A stretch of 64,000 nucleotides of DNA from Duganella sacchari (GCF_900143065.1 NZ_FRCX01000004.1:496001-560000); one strand, 5' to 3'; shown: positions 19,564 to 30,706, counted from the first letter of the stretch. A program made the numbers and translations. Notes: generated by a model not told the origin, from the letters alone.

Positions 19564-21819
19564 TTAACGCGAGCAGCAGCCGTTGACGTCTACCGTTCTC
19601 GCTTCCAGCTTGACCTTGACGCTGGCGGCCGGCGCGGCGCCAGCCGAATCAGCCAGGGTGACGAGGTATTCACCAGCTGCGATCTTCCAGGTTTTGCTGG
19701 CGCTGTCGTACACACCCAGCAAACGCGGATCGATTTGCACGGTGGCGTCGCCGCTGGCGCCAGCTTTCAGATCCTGCTTGCTCCAGCCACCGAGGCGCTT
19801 GGGCGCTTCCCAGCCGCCCGCTACTGATGATACATAGACCTGGCCGACGGCCTTGCCATCACGTTTGCCGGTGTTCTTGATGCTGAAGCGGACTTCAATG
19901 CCATTGCCGGCCGGTTTGGCGCTCAGGCCTTCATACGCAAAGCTGGAGTAGGACAGGCCGTAACCAAATGCGAACAGCGGCTTGTGGCCTTTGAGGTCAA
20001 ACCACTTGTAGCCAACGGCGGCGCCTTCGATGTTGTAGTCCGTGCTTGCCTTCTCGATGATGTTTTCATCCTTGGTTTTGGCATCGCCATCGAGCACAGG
20101 GCGTGGCAGCTGCGTCAGCGAGGCCGGGAAGGTGACTGGCAGGCGGCCGGACGGATTCACGTCGCCATTCAGAACGCGGGCAATCGCCGCACCACCGCTG
20201 GTGCCCGGATACCAGGCCTCCAGCACCGCGCCGACATTGTTCAGCCATGGCATCACCACCGGTCCGCCGGTTTGCAGCACCACCACGGTTTTCGGATTGG
20301 CCTTGGCCACCGCTTCGATCAGCGCGTCCTGTCTGTTCGGCAGATTCAAGTCCTCGGCGTCCACACTCTCGCCCATCCACTGATTACCGAAGACGATGAC
20401 GACATCGCTGCCGGCAGCCAGCCTGGCGGCCGCCGCAACATCCTTGCCGTCGTTATAAGCCAGTTTGGCTTTGGTGAGCCTGGCCAGTTCGCCCATCGGC
20501 GAGGAGCGGTGATACACCATAGGACCAGGGAAGTGCTTGGGTCCTTCGTTCGGTACCGGAGAACCGCCAACCGGATACACCTGCGCCGAGCCGCCGCCCG
20601 ACAGCACGCCGACATCCGCATGCCCGCCGATGATGGCGATACTGCGCACGCTTGAGGCCAGCGGCAACAGGCCGTTATAGTTCTTCAGCAGGACGATGGC
20701 TTCTTCCGCGTCGGCCTGGGTGATCCTGGCGTGCGCCGCGAAGTCGATGCCCGCATCTGCGGAGGCAGGCTTGGTGACTGGATGCTCCACCAGGCCGTTG
20801 GCAAACATGGTGCGCGTGATGCGTTTCACCATGTCGTTCAGGCGCGTTTCCGGCACGTGACGATTGATGACCGCTTCCTTCAGCGGGTGATTGAAGTAGT
20901 CCGATTTGTCGAACGGGTAGCCTGACTGCTGATCCAGGCCGCGCAGCGCTGCCGGAATGGTGGAGTGCGTCGCACCCCAGTCGGACATGACGTAACCCGG
21001 ATACTTCCAGTCCTGCTTCAGCACCTGGTTAAGCAGGTAGTCGTTCTCGCAAGCGTAGTCGCCGTTGACGCGGTTGTAGGCGCACATCACCGAGCCAGGC
21101 TGGCCGCGTTCAATCGCGAACTGCATGGCCAGCAGGTCGGACATGCGGCCGGCCTGGTCGTCGATCTTGACGTTGATGTGATTGCGGTTGGTTTCCTGGT
21201 CGTTGAAGGCGTAGTGCTTAACCGTAGAAATAATATGGTTCGACTGGATGCCGCGTATCTGCTCGCCGACCATGACGCCGGCCAGCAGCGGATCTTCGCC
21301 GGCATATTCGAAGTTGCGGCCATTGCGCGGTTCGCGCAGCAGGTTCACGCCGCCCGCGAGCTGGATGTTGAAGCCGGAACTGCGCGACTCGCTACCGATC
21401 ATGGCGCCGCCGGCAAAGGCGACGGCCGGATTCCAGGTCGCAGCGGTGGCAATGCCAGATGGCAGGGAGGTACGTTCATACGGTTTCCTGGACACGGCCT
21501 GGGTGGCGACGCCCACACCTGCATCCGACTGCCATTGCGGCGGCAGGCCAAGGCGCGGAATGCCCGGCACATAACCGGCCGAATCGGGACGGCCTTCTTT
21601 CGGCGGTTCGAATTTCTTTGGTGCGAATTCGGTCGAGAAGTAGGCAAACACGGTCTGGATTTTCTCGTCCAGCGTCATCGCCTGAACCAGCTGGTCGGCG
21701 CGTACGTCCGGTGACAGCGCGGGATTGAGCCAGGGTTGACTGGCGTCCGCAGCGTGTGCGCCGCCAGTCAACATGAGAGGATAAGCCAGTGCCAGCGACA
21801 AGCAGAGACGCTTCTTCAT
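19564..21819 (-). CDS. bglX: Exported GH3 beta-glucosidase
   Basis: 751 residues: signal peptide (KKRLCLSLALAYPLMLTGGAHA), GH3 N-terminal barrel (60-380), GH3 C-terminal domain and a fibronectin-III-like end (from ~640). The nucleophile Asp lies in GYVMSDWGATHS (~285); KHYAFNDQETNR binds substrate and ENDYLLNQVL follows. It hydrolyses beta-linked gluco-oligosaccharides from the non-reducing end in the periplasm. It is the last gene of the minus-strand sugar operon, 21 bases after the GH94 gene, and could trim cello-oligosaccharides for uptake. Confidence 0.9.
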   Translation of the reverse strand: MKKRLCLSLALAYPLMLTGGAHAADASQPWLNPALSPDVRADQLVQAMTLDEKIQTVFAYFSTEFAPKKFEPPKEGRPDSAGYVPGIPRLGLPPQWQSDAGVGVATQAVSRKPYERTSLPSGIATAATWNPAVAFAGGAMIGSESRSSGFNIQLAGGVNLLREPRNGRNFEYAGEDPLLAGVMVGEQIRGIQSNHIISTVKHYAFNDQETNRNHINVKIDDQAGRMSDLLAMQFAIERGQPGSVMCAYNRVNGDYACENDYLLNQVLKQDWKYPGYVMSDWGATHSTIPAALRGLDQQSGYPFDKSDYFNHPLKEAVINRHVPETRLNDMVKRITRTMFANGLVEHPVTKPASADAGIDFAAHARITQADAEEAIVLLKNYNGLLPLASSVRSIAIIGGHADVGVLSGGGSAQVYPVGGSPVPNEGPKHFPGPMVYHRSSPMGELARLTKAKLAYNDGKDVAAAARLAAGSDVVIVFGNQWMGESVDAEDLNLPNRQDALIEAVAKANPKTVVVLQTGGPVVMPWLNNVGAVLEAWYPGTSGGAAIARVLNGDVNPSGRLPVTFPASLTQLPRPVLDGDAKTKDENIIEKASTDYNIEGAAVGYKWFDLKGHKPLFAFGYGLSYSSFAYEGLSAKPAGNGIEVRFSIKNTGKRDGKAVGQVYVSSVAGGWEAPKRLGGWSKQDLKAGASGDATVQIDPRLLGVYDSASKTWKIAAGEYLVTLADSAGAAPAASVKVKLEARTVDVNGCCSR

Positions 21820-21840
21820 ACGATTACCGTGTCCTTGTAG

Positions 21841-24216
21841 TTATGGTGAGCGCGGAATGAAAACCTCCAGCGCATAAGTTTTGCCCACAACGATACCGGT
21901 GATACGCGATGTAGTCAAACGTTTACCATCGCAATGCAACTGGATTTTATCGACGTCCGCACGTTGTATGGACACATTGAAGGTCGCGTGGCGGAACTGG
22001 CGTACCACCTTGATGCCGTCCCAGTGCGAAGGCAGCTGCGGTTTGACGGACAAGCCGTCAGCACAACCCTTTAACCCGCACAGTCCCTCGACAAAACACA
22101 GGTAGGCCCATGACACGGTACCGGTGTTGAACAGCTGGCTGGAACGTCCTGCCGTACGCGGATACTCACGCCAGGCGCCGCGATAATAGTTGGGGATAAA
22201 AACGGGAAGTTGGCCACGTTGAAGGTAATCGATTTCTTCCGGCCCTGGCAGCATCTTGCGCAGCAGCGCATAGGCGCGATCGCTCTCGCCGATGGCGTAC
22301 AGGCTGTAGATGTAGAAGATGGCTGCGTGGTTGTACACCGCGCCGTTTTCCGCCGAACCGGGATGCTTTTGCGTGACGCGGCCAACGTCGTCGCGCATGG
22401 CGCTGTAGGGTGGTGCGAACATCTGCACGCCGTAGGGCGTCACCAACTGCTGTTCGACCTGCGCGAGCATGGAGGCGCGCTGGCCGGTATTCGCTGCGCC
22501 GCCCAGAATGGCCCAGGCCTGCGGGTTGAGCCAGATGCGGCCTTCCTGGTCTTTACGGACGCCGAAAGTGACGTTGTCGTCGGTGATGCCGCGCGCGTAC
22601 CAGTCGCCGTCCCACAGATATTCGTTGGCGGCGCGATTGACGGCACGTGCGCCAGCGCGGAAGTGCTTTGCGCTTTCGGCCAGCGAAGAACTGGCGCCGG
22701 TGGTTTCGCAAATCTCCGCCCACAGATTGAGGGCGTAAGCGGTGGCCACCGTCAGCCAGCCGGAGACGCCGCGCCCTTTGTAGCCGACCATGTTCATCGG
22801 GTCGCACCAGTCGCCCTGGGCGATGTAGCTCAGGCCTCGCTTGTCGCGCGCCTGCAGCAGCCAGTCCATGGCGCTGCTCACGCGTTCCGAGACGGTGAGG
22901 GCAACGCCGCTGTCCGCGCCGATGACGTCTTCATTGAGGATGTCGTAATCGGCGGTTTCGTTGAGATAGACCTTGAGCGCAACCGGCAGCCAGACGCAAT
23001 GGTCGGTATGCGGCACCTGGTTGATGTATTTGAGTTCTGCGCCTTCCGCCAGCAGTATCCCGTCCGGCATGGCGCCGCTGGCTTCCTGCTGCGACAGCGC
23101 GTGCAGGAAGGCCTTGCGCATGACGCTGGGCTTGATGAAGCTCATGCCCATATTGTCCTGCAGGTAGTTGCGGGTTTGCGGATCGGTGCTCAGGCGATTG
23201 ACGTCGCCGTGATAGAACACCTGGCGCGGTAGCCAGTGGTTGACGAAGTTGTCCAGGTCCGCGTCCGGTGTTTCGATGTGCAGGCATCCACGGCCGCTGG
23301 CGATGTAGTCCGCATAGTCCTTCGCTGTGGCCGCGAAGGCGTCGGCGCTCAGGTATCTGGCGCGGATGGCTTTGATTTCGGCGTCATCGAACGCGGGGCC
23401 GAACAGGAAGCGATAGTCGCGCGTTTCGCCGGCGGACAGCGACAGGCGGTATTGCACGGCGGCGGTTGGCGTCTCGTAGCGCGCGTCGCTGCCGCTCAGG
23501 TGTTGCGCCTGCACGCCGGACGGCTGGTGCAGGCCGCCTTCGCCTTCAAACGCGCTTTGCCGCGCATCCCATGCGTCGGGCGTTTGCTCGCACAGGAAGT
23601 AAGTCTGGTCCTTGAAGTCCTTTTGTTTGAAGTAGTCGGCGACTTTCTGATACGGCGTAACGCTGCTGGCGACGATGCCGCCCAGATCCGCGCGGTACTC
23701 GCCTGACTGGTTCATCCACGACATATACCCGATGGGGAAGTAGGGGTAGACGCTGATCTTGCGCGTTCGGCCGGACAGGTTGGTGACGCGCAGTGACCAC
23801 AGTTCGACGACATCCCTGGATGGCAGGCCCAAGGTCAGTTCCATGCGTATGCCCAGATGCTCGACGGTCCACTGGAGATCGCTTTTACCGACCGAGAAGG
23901 TGAAGTGGTCGACTGGCGCGCGTACCGGTTCATATGGCGCGGAGAACAGCTCGCCCGTCTCTTCATCCTTGAGGTAGAAGAAGCGGCCCGGATGGTGTGC
24001 GTAATAGTTCTGCTCCGGCTGCATGAAAGTTTTGGCTTCCAGGTTGGGCGCGTGCGCGTACTTGGCAGGCTCCGGCTGCATGAACTGCGCGGTGGCGTAA
24101 CCACGGCAGGTCATCTGTATCATCATCTGCTGATTCCACAGGAAGCCGGCTGCTTGTGGCATGGCTGTGGCGCTGGTCAGCTGGTAGCGGTCGCCGTTGT
24201 GGGTGGGGCGTAGCAT
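21841..24216 (-). CDS. GH94 phosphorylase, probable cellobionic acid phosphorylase
   Basis: 791 residues, cytosolic. GH94 enzymes split beta-glucosides with phosphate to give alpha-glucose-1-phosphate. The opening ([38 protein letters not shown]) and length fit the ~790-residue cellobionic acid phosphorylases better than cellobiose or chitobiose phosphorylases. The acid Asp is expected in [12 protein letters not shown] (~360); [15 protein letters not shown] and [20 protein letters not shown] are GH94 signatures. Cellobionate + Pi would give Glc-1-P + gluconate; the next genes upstream encode a transporter and gluconokinase, which supports this substrate. Start ATG with GGAGA; 13 bases separate it from the transporter gene. 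Confidence 0.82.
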   Translation of the reverse strand: MLRPTHNGDRYQLTSATAMPQAAGFLWNQQMMIQMTCRGYATAQFMQPEPAKYAHAPNLEAKTFMQPEQNYYAHHPGRFFYLKDEETGELFSAPYEPVRAPVDHFTFSVGKSDLQWTVEHLGIRMELTLGLPSRDVVELWSLRVTNLSGRTRKISVYPYFPIGYMSWMNQSGEYRADLGGIVASSVTPYQKVADYFKQKDFKDQTYFLCEQTPDAWDARQSAFEGEGGLHQPSGVQAQHLSGSDARYETPTAAVQYRLSLSAGETRDYRFLFGPAFDDAEIKAIRARYLSADAFAATAKDYADYIASGRGCLHIETPDADLDNFVNHWLPRQVFYHGDVNRLSTDPQTRNYLQDNMGMSFIKPSVMRKAFLHALSQQEASGAMPDGILLAEGAELKYINQVPHTDHCVWLPVALKVYLNETADYDILNEDVIGADSGVALTVSERVSSAMDWLLQARDKRGLSYIAQGDWCDPMNMVGYKGRGVSGWLTVATAYALNLWAEICETTGASSSLAESAKHFRAGARAVNRAANEYLWDGDWYARGITDDNVTFGVRKDQEGRIWLNPQAWAILGGAANTGQRASMLAQVEQQLVTPYGVQMFAPPYSAMRDDVGRVTQKHPGSAENGAVYNHAAIFYIYSLYAIGESDRAYALLRKMLPGPEEIDYLQRGQLPVFIPNYYRGAWREYPRTAGRSSQLFNTGTVSWAYLCFVEGLCGLKGCADGLSVKPQLPSHWDGIKVVRQFRHATFNVSIQRADVDKIQLHCDGKRLTTSRITGIVVGKTYALEVFIPRSP

Positions 24217-24229
24217 GGGGGTGTCTCCG

Positions 24230-25567
24230 TCAGGATTGGCGGGCTTGCAGATCGGACTGGATCTGCAGCAGTTTGTGGTTATCCAGGTTGTAAGTGAACA
24301 TCACCGCCACCGCGAGCAGGGCGAAGGCGGCGGGAATCAGCGACATCAGCCACACAATGCCTGCTTGCGAAACGGCTGTTTGAGCGGCGTTGGCGACGTA
24401 TCCCAGCCGGGTGAAGATGCCGCCGATGACCGCAACCGCAATCGCGGTGCCCAGCTTTTGCGAGAAGGTAGCGGCGGCAAAGGTCATCGCGGTGGCGCGC
24501 CGGCCGGTGCGCCATTCGTTATAGTCGGCGGTGTCGGCGTACATCGAGAAAGCCAGCGGCGACTTCGGGCCGAGCGCCAGGCCCATGCCGATCTGCAGCG
24601 CGAACATCAGCCAGATCTGGTCCTTCTGCACAAAGAAGAAGGCGGTCGAAAGCAGGGAGGTAATCGTCATCAGCAGGATGAGCAGCTTCTTCTTGTCGAT
24701 GAAGCGTGTCAGTACGGGCGTCAGTGCGGCGCCTGCGGCTGCGGCCAGCATGTAGGCGGGAACAAAACCGGCCATCAGATCCGGCCGCTCGACCACGTAC
24801 TTGAAGTAGTAGGCGGCGCTGCTGGTGCGCAGGGTGACGGTAATCATGATGATCAGCGCGAGGAAGAACAGCGCGATCCACGGGCGGTTGTGCGACAGGT
24901 CGTACAGGTCTCGCCTGACGCTGGTTCTCTGACCGGCCGGCGGCGCGATGCGTTCGCGGGTGTTGAAGAAGGTCAGCACGAACAGCGTGCACGCCAGCAC
25001 GCTCCACGCCAGCATGGTCAATTGCCAGCCCAGTTTATCGTTGCCGTCGCCCAGCTGGTGCACCAGCCATGGCGTCGCCGCCGTCACCAGCGTGCCGCCG
25101 GCAAATGCAAAGATGAAGCGCAAGCCATTGAGGGTAGAGCGCTCCTGCGCGTCGGCGGACAGCACGCCGGACAAGGCGTTGTATGGAATGTTGATGCAGG
25201 TATAGCACACCATCATGCACAGATAGCTGCCATAGGCCCAGAGGATTTTGCCGTCGTCGGACAGGTTGGGCGTGGTGTAGGTGAGGACGGCGGCGCATGC
25301 GAGCGGCAACGGCAACCAGACCAGGTAAGGGCGGAATTTGCCCCAGCGCGTGCTGGTGCGATCCGCGATGGCGCCGATCAGCGGGTCGGTGAAGGCGTTG
25401 AGGAGTTTGATGGTGAACATCATCGACGCGGCAGCAGCGGCGGAAATGCCAAACACGTCGGTGTAGTAAATCAGCAGGAAGGTGGCGATGTTGGTCCAAT
25501 AAAAATTGAAGCCCATGTCGGCCACGCCGTAGCTGATTTTTTCACGCCAGGTCAGATGCTGGTTCAC
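24230..25567 (-). CDS. GPH-family sugar:cation symporter
   Basis: 445 residues from GTG 25567, the start chosen because the family begins with [19 protein letters not shown]; the longer frame runs back into gntK. Twelve hydrophobic helices; [47 protein letters not shown] (the conserved cation-site loop), and [20 protein letters not shown] are typical of MelB/GPH proteins. It should import a disaccharide or its acid with Na+ or H+. In context the substrate may be cellobionate. It lies 28 bases after gntK in the same direction. Confidence 0.85.
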   Translation of the reverse strand: MNQHLTWREKISYGVADMGFNFYWTNIATFLLIYYTDVFGISAAAAASMMFTIKLLNAFTDPLIGAIADRTSTRWGKFRPYLVWLPLPLACAAVLTYTTPNLSDDGKILWAYGSYLCMMVCYTCINIPYNALSGVLSADAQERSTLNGLRFIFAFAGGTLVTAATPWLVHQLGDGNDKLGWQLTMLAWSVLACTLFVLTFFNTRERIAPPAGQRTSVRRDLYDLSHNRPWIALFFLALIIMITVTLRTSSAAYYFKYVVERPDLMAGFVPAYMLAAAAGAALTPVLTRFIDKKKLLILLMTITSLLSTAFFFVQKDQIWLMFALQIGMGLALGPKSPLAFSMYADTADYNEWRTGRRATAMTFAAATFSQKLGTAIAVAVIGGIFTRLGYVANAAQTAVSQAGIVWLMSLIPAAFALLAVAVMFTYNLDNHKLLQIQSDLQARQS

Positions 25568-25595
25568 GTTGGACTTGATAGCGGTAACTGCAGCG

Positions 25596-26108
25596 TCAGG
25601 TCTTGAGAATCTGCTGCACCAGCTCTGCGGGCGGGCTGGAAATATCCAGCACGATGCCGGCTTCGTCGTCGTGCAGCGGTTCCAGTGTGGCCAGCTGGCT
25701 ATCAAGCAGCGTCGCCGGCATGTAGTGGCCCTGGCGTGCCGCCATGCGTTCCGCAATCAGCTCGCGTGGGCCGGCCAGGTGGGCGAAACGCAGCTCTGGA
25801 TCGGCGCTGCGCAGCAGGTCGCGGTAACGGCGCTTCAATGCGGAGCAGGATAACACCAGTCCTGTCCCCTGGATGCGCGCGCTGCGGATCTCGCGATGCA
25901 GCGTCCATAGCCAGTCGGCACGGTCGGTGTCGGTGAGCGGCATGCCGGCGGCCATCTTGGCGATGTTGGCGGTGGAGTGGTAAGCATCGCCTTCGAGAAA
26001 GGGGACGCCGAACGCCTGCGCCAATTGCCTGCCGATCGCGCTTTTGCCGCATCCGCTGACGCCCATCACGACCCAGCGTGGCTGCCTGGTTTGTACAGTT
26101 TTTAGCAT
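25596..26108 (-). CDS. gntK: Gluconokinase
   Basis: 170 residues from the ATG at 26108. GntK phosphorylates D-gluconate to 6-phosphogluconate. The P-loop is GVSGCGKSAIGRQLA (~residues 15-30); FLEGDAYHSTANIAKMAAG is the gluconate/ATP contact region, and LVLSCSALKRRYRDLLR the next conserved helix. The length matches thermoresistant gluconokinase. The start is uncertain: no ribosome site is clear, and alternative TTG/ATG codons lie upstream inside the operator. As first gene after the regulator it would deal with gluconate released by the GH94 enzyme. Confidence 0.9.
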   Translation of the reverse strand: MLKTVQTRQPRWVVMGVSGCGKSAIGRQLAQAFGVPFLEGDAYHSTANIAKMAAGMPLTDTDRADWLWTLHREIRSARIQGTGLVLSCSALKRRYRDLLRSADPELRFAHLAGPRELIAERMAARQGHYMPATLLDSQLATLEPLHDDEAGIVLDISSPPAELVQQILKT

Positions 26109-26112
26109 AAAT

Positions 26113-26143
26113 TTGTTAGCGCTAACAATGGTGGCCATTGTTA
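26113..26143. promoter_or_regulatory. Predicted LacI-family operator(s) and promoter of gntK operon
   Basis: Two overlapping dyads: the perfect 16-base palindrome TTGTTAGCGCTAACAA at 26113-26128 and a 9-base inverted pair TAACAATGG/CCATTGTTA with three bases between at 26123-26143. The central CG and half-sites fit LacI/GntR-type operators. On the minus strand a TTTACA (26160-26165) and TAACAA (26138-26143) are 16 bases apart, so bound repressor would cover the -10 and start site. Binding by the adjacent regulator is inference. Confidence 0.7.
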
Positions 26144-26200
26144 GACCGCTGTGGCATTTTGTAAAGAACAATCGATGCTGCGGTGCAGCAGTCGCGGGGT

Positions 26201-27229
26201 TTATGCGCTTTCGCGCGCCATCAGCGTGAAGCCGAGATCGATCTGACGATGGGCTGGCTGCTCGCCTTTGATGACAGAGCGCAGCAGTGTGGCAGCTTCA
26301 AAGCCGATGCGGTAGCGCGGCGTGCCGATCGTGGTCAGCGACGGGTTCATCCATGCCGACGCCGGCAGATCATTAAAGCCGCAGACGGCCAGCTGCGACG
26401 GCACTGCGATACCACGGCGCTGGCATTGGTAGATGGCGCCGTGCGCGAGGTCGTCATTGCAGCAGAAGATGGCGTCGCAATCCGGCGCCTGGGCCAGCAT
26501 GCGGCCCAGCAGCTCTGCGCCCAGTGCAATGGTGGACGGCTCGCCCACCATCACCTCCAGCTTGATGTCGGCCAGGCCCGCATCCACCATGGCCTTGCGG
26601 TAGCCCTCGGCGCGGCGCAGCGTGCGCTCATCGAGTTGTGCGCCGATGAAGCCGATGCGCTTGTGGCCCTTGTCCAGCAGGTAGCGCGTCATCGCGTGGC
26701 CGGCCTGGAATTGCGAGAAACCCACGGACAGGCGCTCGGGATCGGCCGACATATCCATCATGGACACCACGGGCATGCGGTTGGCGGCCAGAATCTGCTG
26801 CACGCGCGGGCTGTGGGTCAGGCCCGACAGCAGCATGCCGTCGGGATTGGACTGCAGGTAGGTGGCGATGAGTTTTTCTTCTTCGCGGTCGGAGTAGCGG
26901 GTGTTGCCAATCAGGATCTGGTAGTCGTCGGCGTCCAGCGCATCCTGTATGCCGGCCAGCACTTCGGTGAAGACGGCGTTGGACAGGGACGGTACCAGTA
27001 CTGCGATCACCTTGGATTGCGACGAGGCCAGTGCGCGGGCGGCGCGGTTGGGGACATAGCCCAGCTCATCCACGGCTTGCTGCACGCGGTCGCGCAAGGC
27101 TTGCGACACCATGTCCGGCTGGCTGATGGCGCGTGAAGCGGTCATGGTGGCGACGCCGGCGCGCTGCGCCACCATCGCCAGCGTGATACGGCCGCTAGCA
27201 CGGCTCTTCCCCGCTTGAATCTTGGTCAT
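26201..27229 (-). CDS. LacI-family repressor, GntR-like
   Basis: 342 residues. N-terminal helix-turn-helix (ITLAMVAQRAGVATMTASRA, DELGYVPNRAARALASSQS hinge), then a periplasmic-binding-like effector domain (VIAVLVPSLSNAVFTEVLAG; GHKRIGFIGAQLDERTLRR; AIFCCNDDLAHGAIYQCQRR). It resembles gluconate repressors GntR of the LacI family. It lies just upstream of gntK on the same strand, and a LacI-type palindrome separates them. Gluconate or 6-phosphogluconate as inducer would suit the cluster (inference). Confidence 0.9.
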   Translation of the reverse strand: MTKIQAGKSRASGRITLAMVAQRAGVATMTASRAISQPDMVSQALRDRVQQAVDELGYVPNRAARALASSQSKVIAVLVPSLSNAVFTEVLAGIQDALDADDYQILIGNTRYSDREEEKLIATYLQSNPDGMLLSGLTHSPRVQQILAANRMPVVSMMDMSADPERLSVGFSQFQAGHAMTRYLLDKGHKRIGFIGAQLDERTLRRAEGYRKAMVDAGLADIKLEVMVGEPSTIALGAELLGRMLAQAPDCDAIFCCNDDLAHGAIYQCQRRGIAVPSQLAVCGFNDLPASAWMNPSLTTIGTPRYRIGFEAATLLRSVIKGEQPAHRQIDLGFTLMARESA

Positions 27230-27242
27230 GGATGAAACCGGG

Positions 27243-27262
27243 TGATATTGATAGCGATATCA
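27243..27262. promoter_or_regulatory. Possible operator upstream of the LacI-type gene
   Basis: A dyad with half-sites TGATA and TATCA around GCGA at 27249-27262, with a further TGATAT at 27243. It lies ~15 bases before the regulator start and might serve for autoregulation. The match to the gntK palindrome is only partial. Confidence 0.35.
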
Positions 27263-27291
27263 TACGGCACCCCGGTCAAAAGTAAGAGGGC

Positions 27292-27780
27292 CTATTTGCA
27301 ATCAGCCAACACTTTTTGTGTCTTTTTGCGCAAATCCTCGCGTTCCTGATCGTTCATATAGCCGCGCTCACCGTTCTTGTCATAGGTGCTCAGGCGCAGC
27401 CCCTGGTCGAGTGCCTGCTGGTTCTGGCGCGCGGCGTCACAATTGGCGGCAATGTCAGCCTTGCGCTGGGTGTCAGCGGCGGCGCGTTGCTGGGCGTCGG
27501 CAGCTTCGGTCTTGCGCTTGTTGAAGTCGGCATTGCGGTCAGCTAGCGTGGGCGCGGGCCGGGTAGCTGGCATGTCTGCTGCAGGTTCGAGGTCTATTGC
27601 GTTGGGATTGAAGAGCGGCTTACCGGGAGCTTTAAGGATCCGCTTTTCTGGCACATTAGGCGGCGGCGGGCGATCGGAAAGTTGTTTAACGCCTTTGTCG
27701 TCAATCCACACGTATTGCGCCAAGGCTAATGGGGAAATTGCCAGCAGCCCGGCAATCAACAATGTATTGCGGTGGTTCAT
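27292..27780 (-). CDS. DUF4124-domain exported protein
   Basis: 162 residues from ATG 27780 (GGAG site nine bases before), with a signal peptide NTLLIAGLLAISPLALA. The DUF4124 start QYVWIDDKGVKQLSDRPPPP follows directly, then an Ala/Lys/Glu-rich coiled-coil (ADRNADFNKRKTEAADAQQR) and DKNGERGYMNDQEREDLRKK, which repeats the C-terminal pattern of these proteins. Periplasmic, function unknown; common in Betaproteobacteria. Confidence 0.85.
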   Translation of the reverse strand: MNHRNTLLIAGLLAISPLALAQYVWIDDKGVKQLSDRPPPPNVPEKRILKAPGKPLFNPNAIDLEPAADMPATRPAPTLADRNADFNKRKTEAADAQQRAAADTQRKADIAANCDAARQNQQALDQGLRLSTYDKNGERGYMNDQEREDLRKKTQKVLADCK

Positions 27781-27855
27781 AAAAAGGCGCTCCAGTAAGG
27801 CATGCACCGATTTCGCCACTATTCATGGCGGCTGTCAACTGGAGCACCAGCGGCT

Positions 27856-28329
27856 TTACGACTGTTTTTTACGGCGAGCCATGAAGCCGACCAGGCCCAG
27901 GCCGCCCAACAGCATGCCATAGGTTGCTGGCTCCGGTACCGGGCTGACAGTAATCGAGCCATGGTAGTTGTGGAGGTTGTCGGCAAGCACTTGGGTGCCG
28001 TTCAGAACCAGCGTGAATGGCGAGCCCGAGGTGATGGTGAAGCCTCCGACGCTGAAATAGCCTGGAATGTTGGCAGCGTAAGCGGTGTTCTGGTTGTTCA
28101 GCGTGGCGGAGGTGATATCCACCAGGTTGCTGTGGTAAGACAGAACCACATTGTAGGTGCCGGAAGCCAAACCGTTGAAGGTGATAGTGTCGGAGCCGCC
28201 AGAAAGCAGAGTACCTGCTCCTGAAAAGTCGAACGTATTACCCAGCGAAATATTGAAAGACTGGTCATCAGCACTGGCGGAGAAGGCAGCACTGGTGAGC
28301 AAAACAGCAGCAAGCAGTTTCAGTTTCAT
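27856..28329 (-). CDS. FxDxF-type PEP-CTERM exported protein
   Basis: 157 residues from ATG 28329, preceded by an AGGGG site. Signal peptide KLKLLAAVLLTSAAFSASA; a small beta-rich body with FNISLGNTFDFSGAGTL (the FxDxF motif group); C-terminal tag PVPEPATYGMLLGGLGLVGF and basic ARRKKQS. Its tag marks it for exosortase-type sorting like the other PEP-CTERM protein at 12.3 kb. The function of this short family is unknown. Confidence 0.85.
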   Translation of the reverse strand: MKLKLLAAVLLTSAAFSASADDQSFNISLGNTFDFSGAGTLLSGGSDTITFNGLASGTYNVVLSYHSNLVDITSATLNNQNTAYAANIPGYFSVGGFTITSGSPFTLVLNGTQVLADNLHNYHGSITVSPVPEPATYGMLLGGLGLVGFMARRKKQS

Positions 28330-28706
28330 CGTAGAACCCCTAAACATAACGTTATGGTGACCGGCAGATGCAGCTACCGGGCTGTTTTTTGCCTCGAAGG
28401 GCAAGCTAAGATAGCAATAATCTTAAATTGGCGTTAAAACAACACCAATTCCGCGTGGCAAAATTTAACAATTGTTTTGGTGGTGGCGCACGCTCCAACC
28501 TATGCGATTGAAATTCTAGTATAAATATTTTAACTTTTGCACTAAAACTGTTGTATGGGTGTGTAAATTTTGGTTTGTTTTATGATGAAAGTAGTTAGTG
28601 CTGAAGCCTTCCAGGCTTATGACGAGGGTTCGATTCCCTTCATTCGCCCTAAACATTGAATTTCAGATTCATCCATCATGGCTGTTCCAACTTTCAGGAG
28701 GCCAAT
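28330..28706. other. Intergenic stretch with tRNA fragment, otherwise no gene seen
   Basis: This 377-base gap is AT-rich compared with its surroundings (28410-28590). Apart from the tRNA-Gly-like fragment and the AGGAGG site for the next gene it holds no open frame with coding character. Confidence 0.6.
28583..28649 (+). pseudogene. tRNA-Gly(UCC)-like 3' fragment
   Basis: The anticodon arm (GAAGCCTTCCAGGCTT, loop CTTCCAG with anticodon TCC) and the T arm (GAGGGTTCGATTCCCTT) are intact, and CATTCGCC would be the 3' acceptor strand. The matching 5' acceptor strand (expected GCGAATG) is missing and the D arm is too short, so it is not a working tRNA. A 3' tRNA end without its 5' half often marks the site of an integrated element, here unidentified. 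Confidence 0.6.
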
Positions 28707-28955
28707 ATGCCGCTATATCAAGTCCGGTACCGTGGTGATAAAGAGCTGACGATTAACTCTTCTAGCATTCTGCGCGAAGAGCAGATCGTCGAAAATGTGC
28801 TGGTCGAGGAGGGCATCATTCCGCGCGTGCTGGAAGACCGGGTGCGTGGCGAAGCTCAAGGTGCTGGACAGAGTCTGAAAGAGTTAATTGCTGCGAATAA
28901 TCTTGCTCCGATGGCGTACACGGAAGACGAGAGCGAGCCGATCACCATTGCGTGA
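28707..28955 (+). CDS. Small protein of unknown function
   Basis: 82 residues from ATG 28707, which has a perfect AGGAGG site seven bases before it; the longer frame from 28656 is rejected. Acidic, no signal or membrane segment. Sequence begins MPLYQVRYRGDKELTINSSS and has a helical end (QSLKELIAANNLAPM). No family recognised. A terminator follows, so it is probably a single-gene unit; it lies just downstream of the tRNA fragment. Confidence 0.65.
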   Translation: MPLYQVRYRGDKELTINSSSILREEQIVENVLVEEGIIPRVLEDRVRGEAQGAGQSLKELIAANNLAPMAYTEDESEPITIA

Positions 28956-28976
28956 TGCTTATCTACTAGCTTGGAG

Positions 28977-28998
28977 CTGCCCTCAGGCGGTTTTTTTT
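28977..28998 (+). terminator. Rho-independent terminator
   Basis: A short stem (28977-28981 with 28986-28990, one G-T pair, loop CTCA) followed by eight T, 22 bases after the small protein's stop. Confidence 0.65.
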
Positions 28999-29144
28999 GT
29001 CCTAAGTCTTTGCGCGGTGACAAGGACTGGCTTGAAAAAACGTGCGTAGTCGCTGACGAAACATGGCCTGGTGGGCTACGCGCCTTGCAGTTTCCACCGC
29101 TACTCCACCCGGCCCCGTATTATGGCTGGACAAGTTTCAGGTTG

Positions 29145-29176
29145 TTGCAGACAAACATCAGCGCTTCCTGTATAAT
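29145..29176 (+). promoter_or_regulatory. Probable guaB promoter
   Basis: A consensus TATAAT at 29171-29176 lies 28 bases before the guaB start. The -35 is weak: CAGACA (29148-29153) at 17 bases, within TTGCAGACA. Confidence 0.5.
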
Positions 29177-29194
29177 GCCGCTTTGCGCCTATAG

Positions 29195-30667
<1,473 letters not shown>

Positions 30668-30678
30668 ACAGTCCTTGC

Positions 30679-30706
30679 AACGCCGGCCGCCGTGGCCGGC
30701 GTTTTT
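30679..30706 (+). terminator. Hairpin between guaB and guaA
   Basis: Nine-base arms ACGCCGGCC (30680-30688) and GGCCGGCGT (30694-30702) with loop GCCGT, followed by TTTTC. It may partly terminate guaB transcripts and lower guaA expression. Confidence 0.75.

Noticed and set aside
28583..28649. Intact tRNA-Gly gene
   Set aside because: The 5' acceptor strand and a full D arm are missing, so only a fragment is supported.
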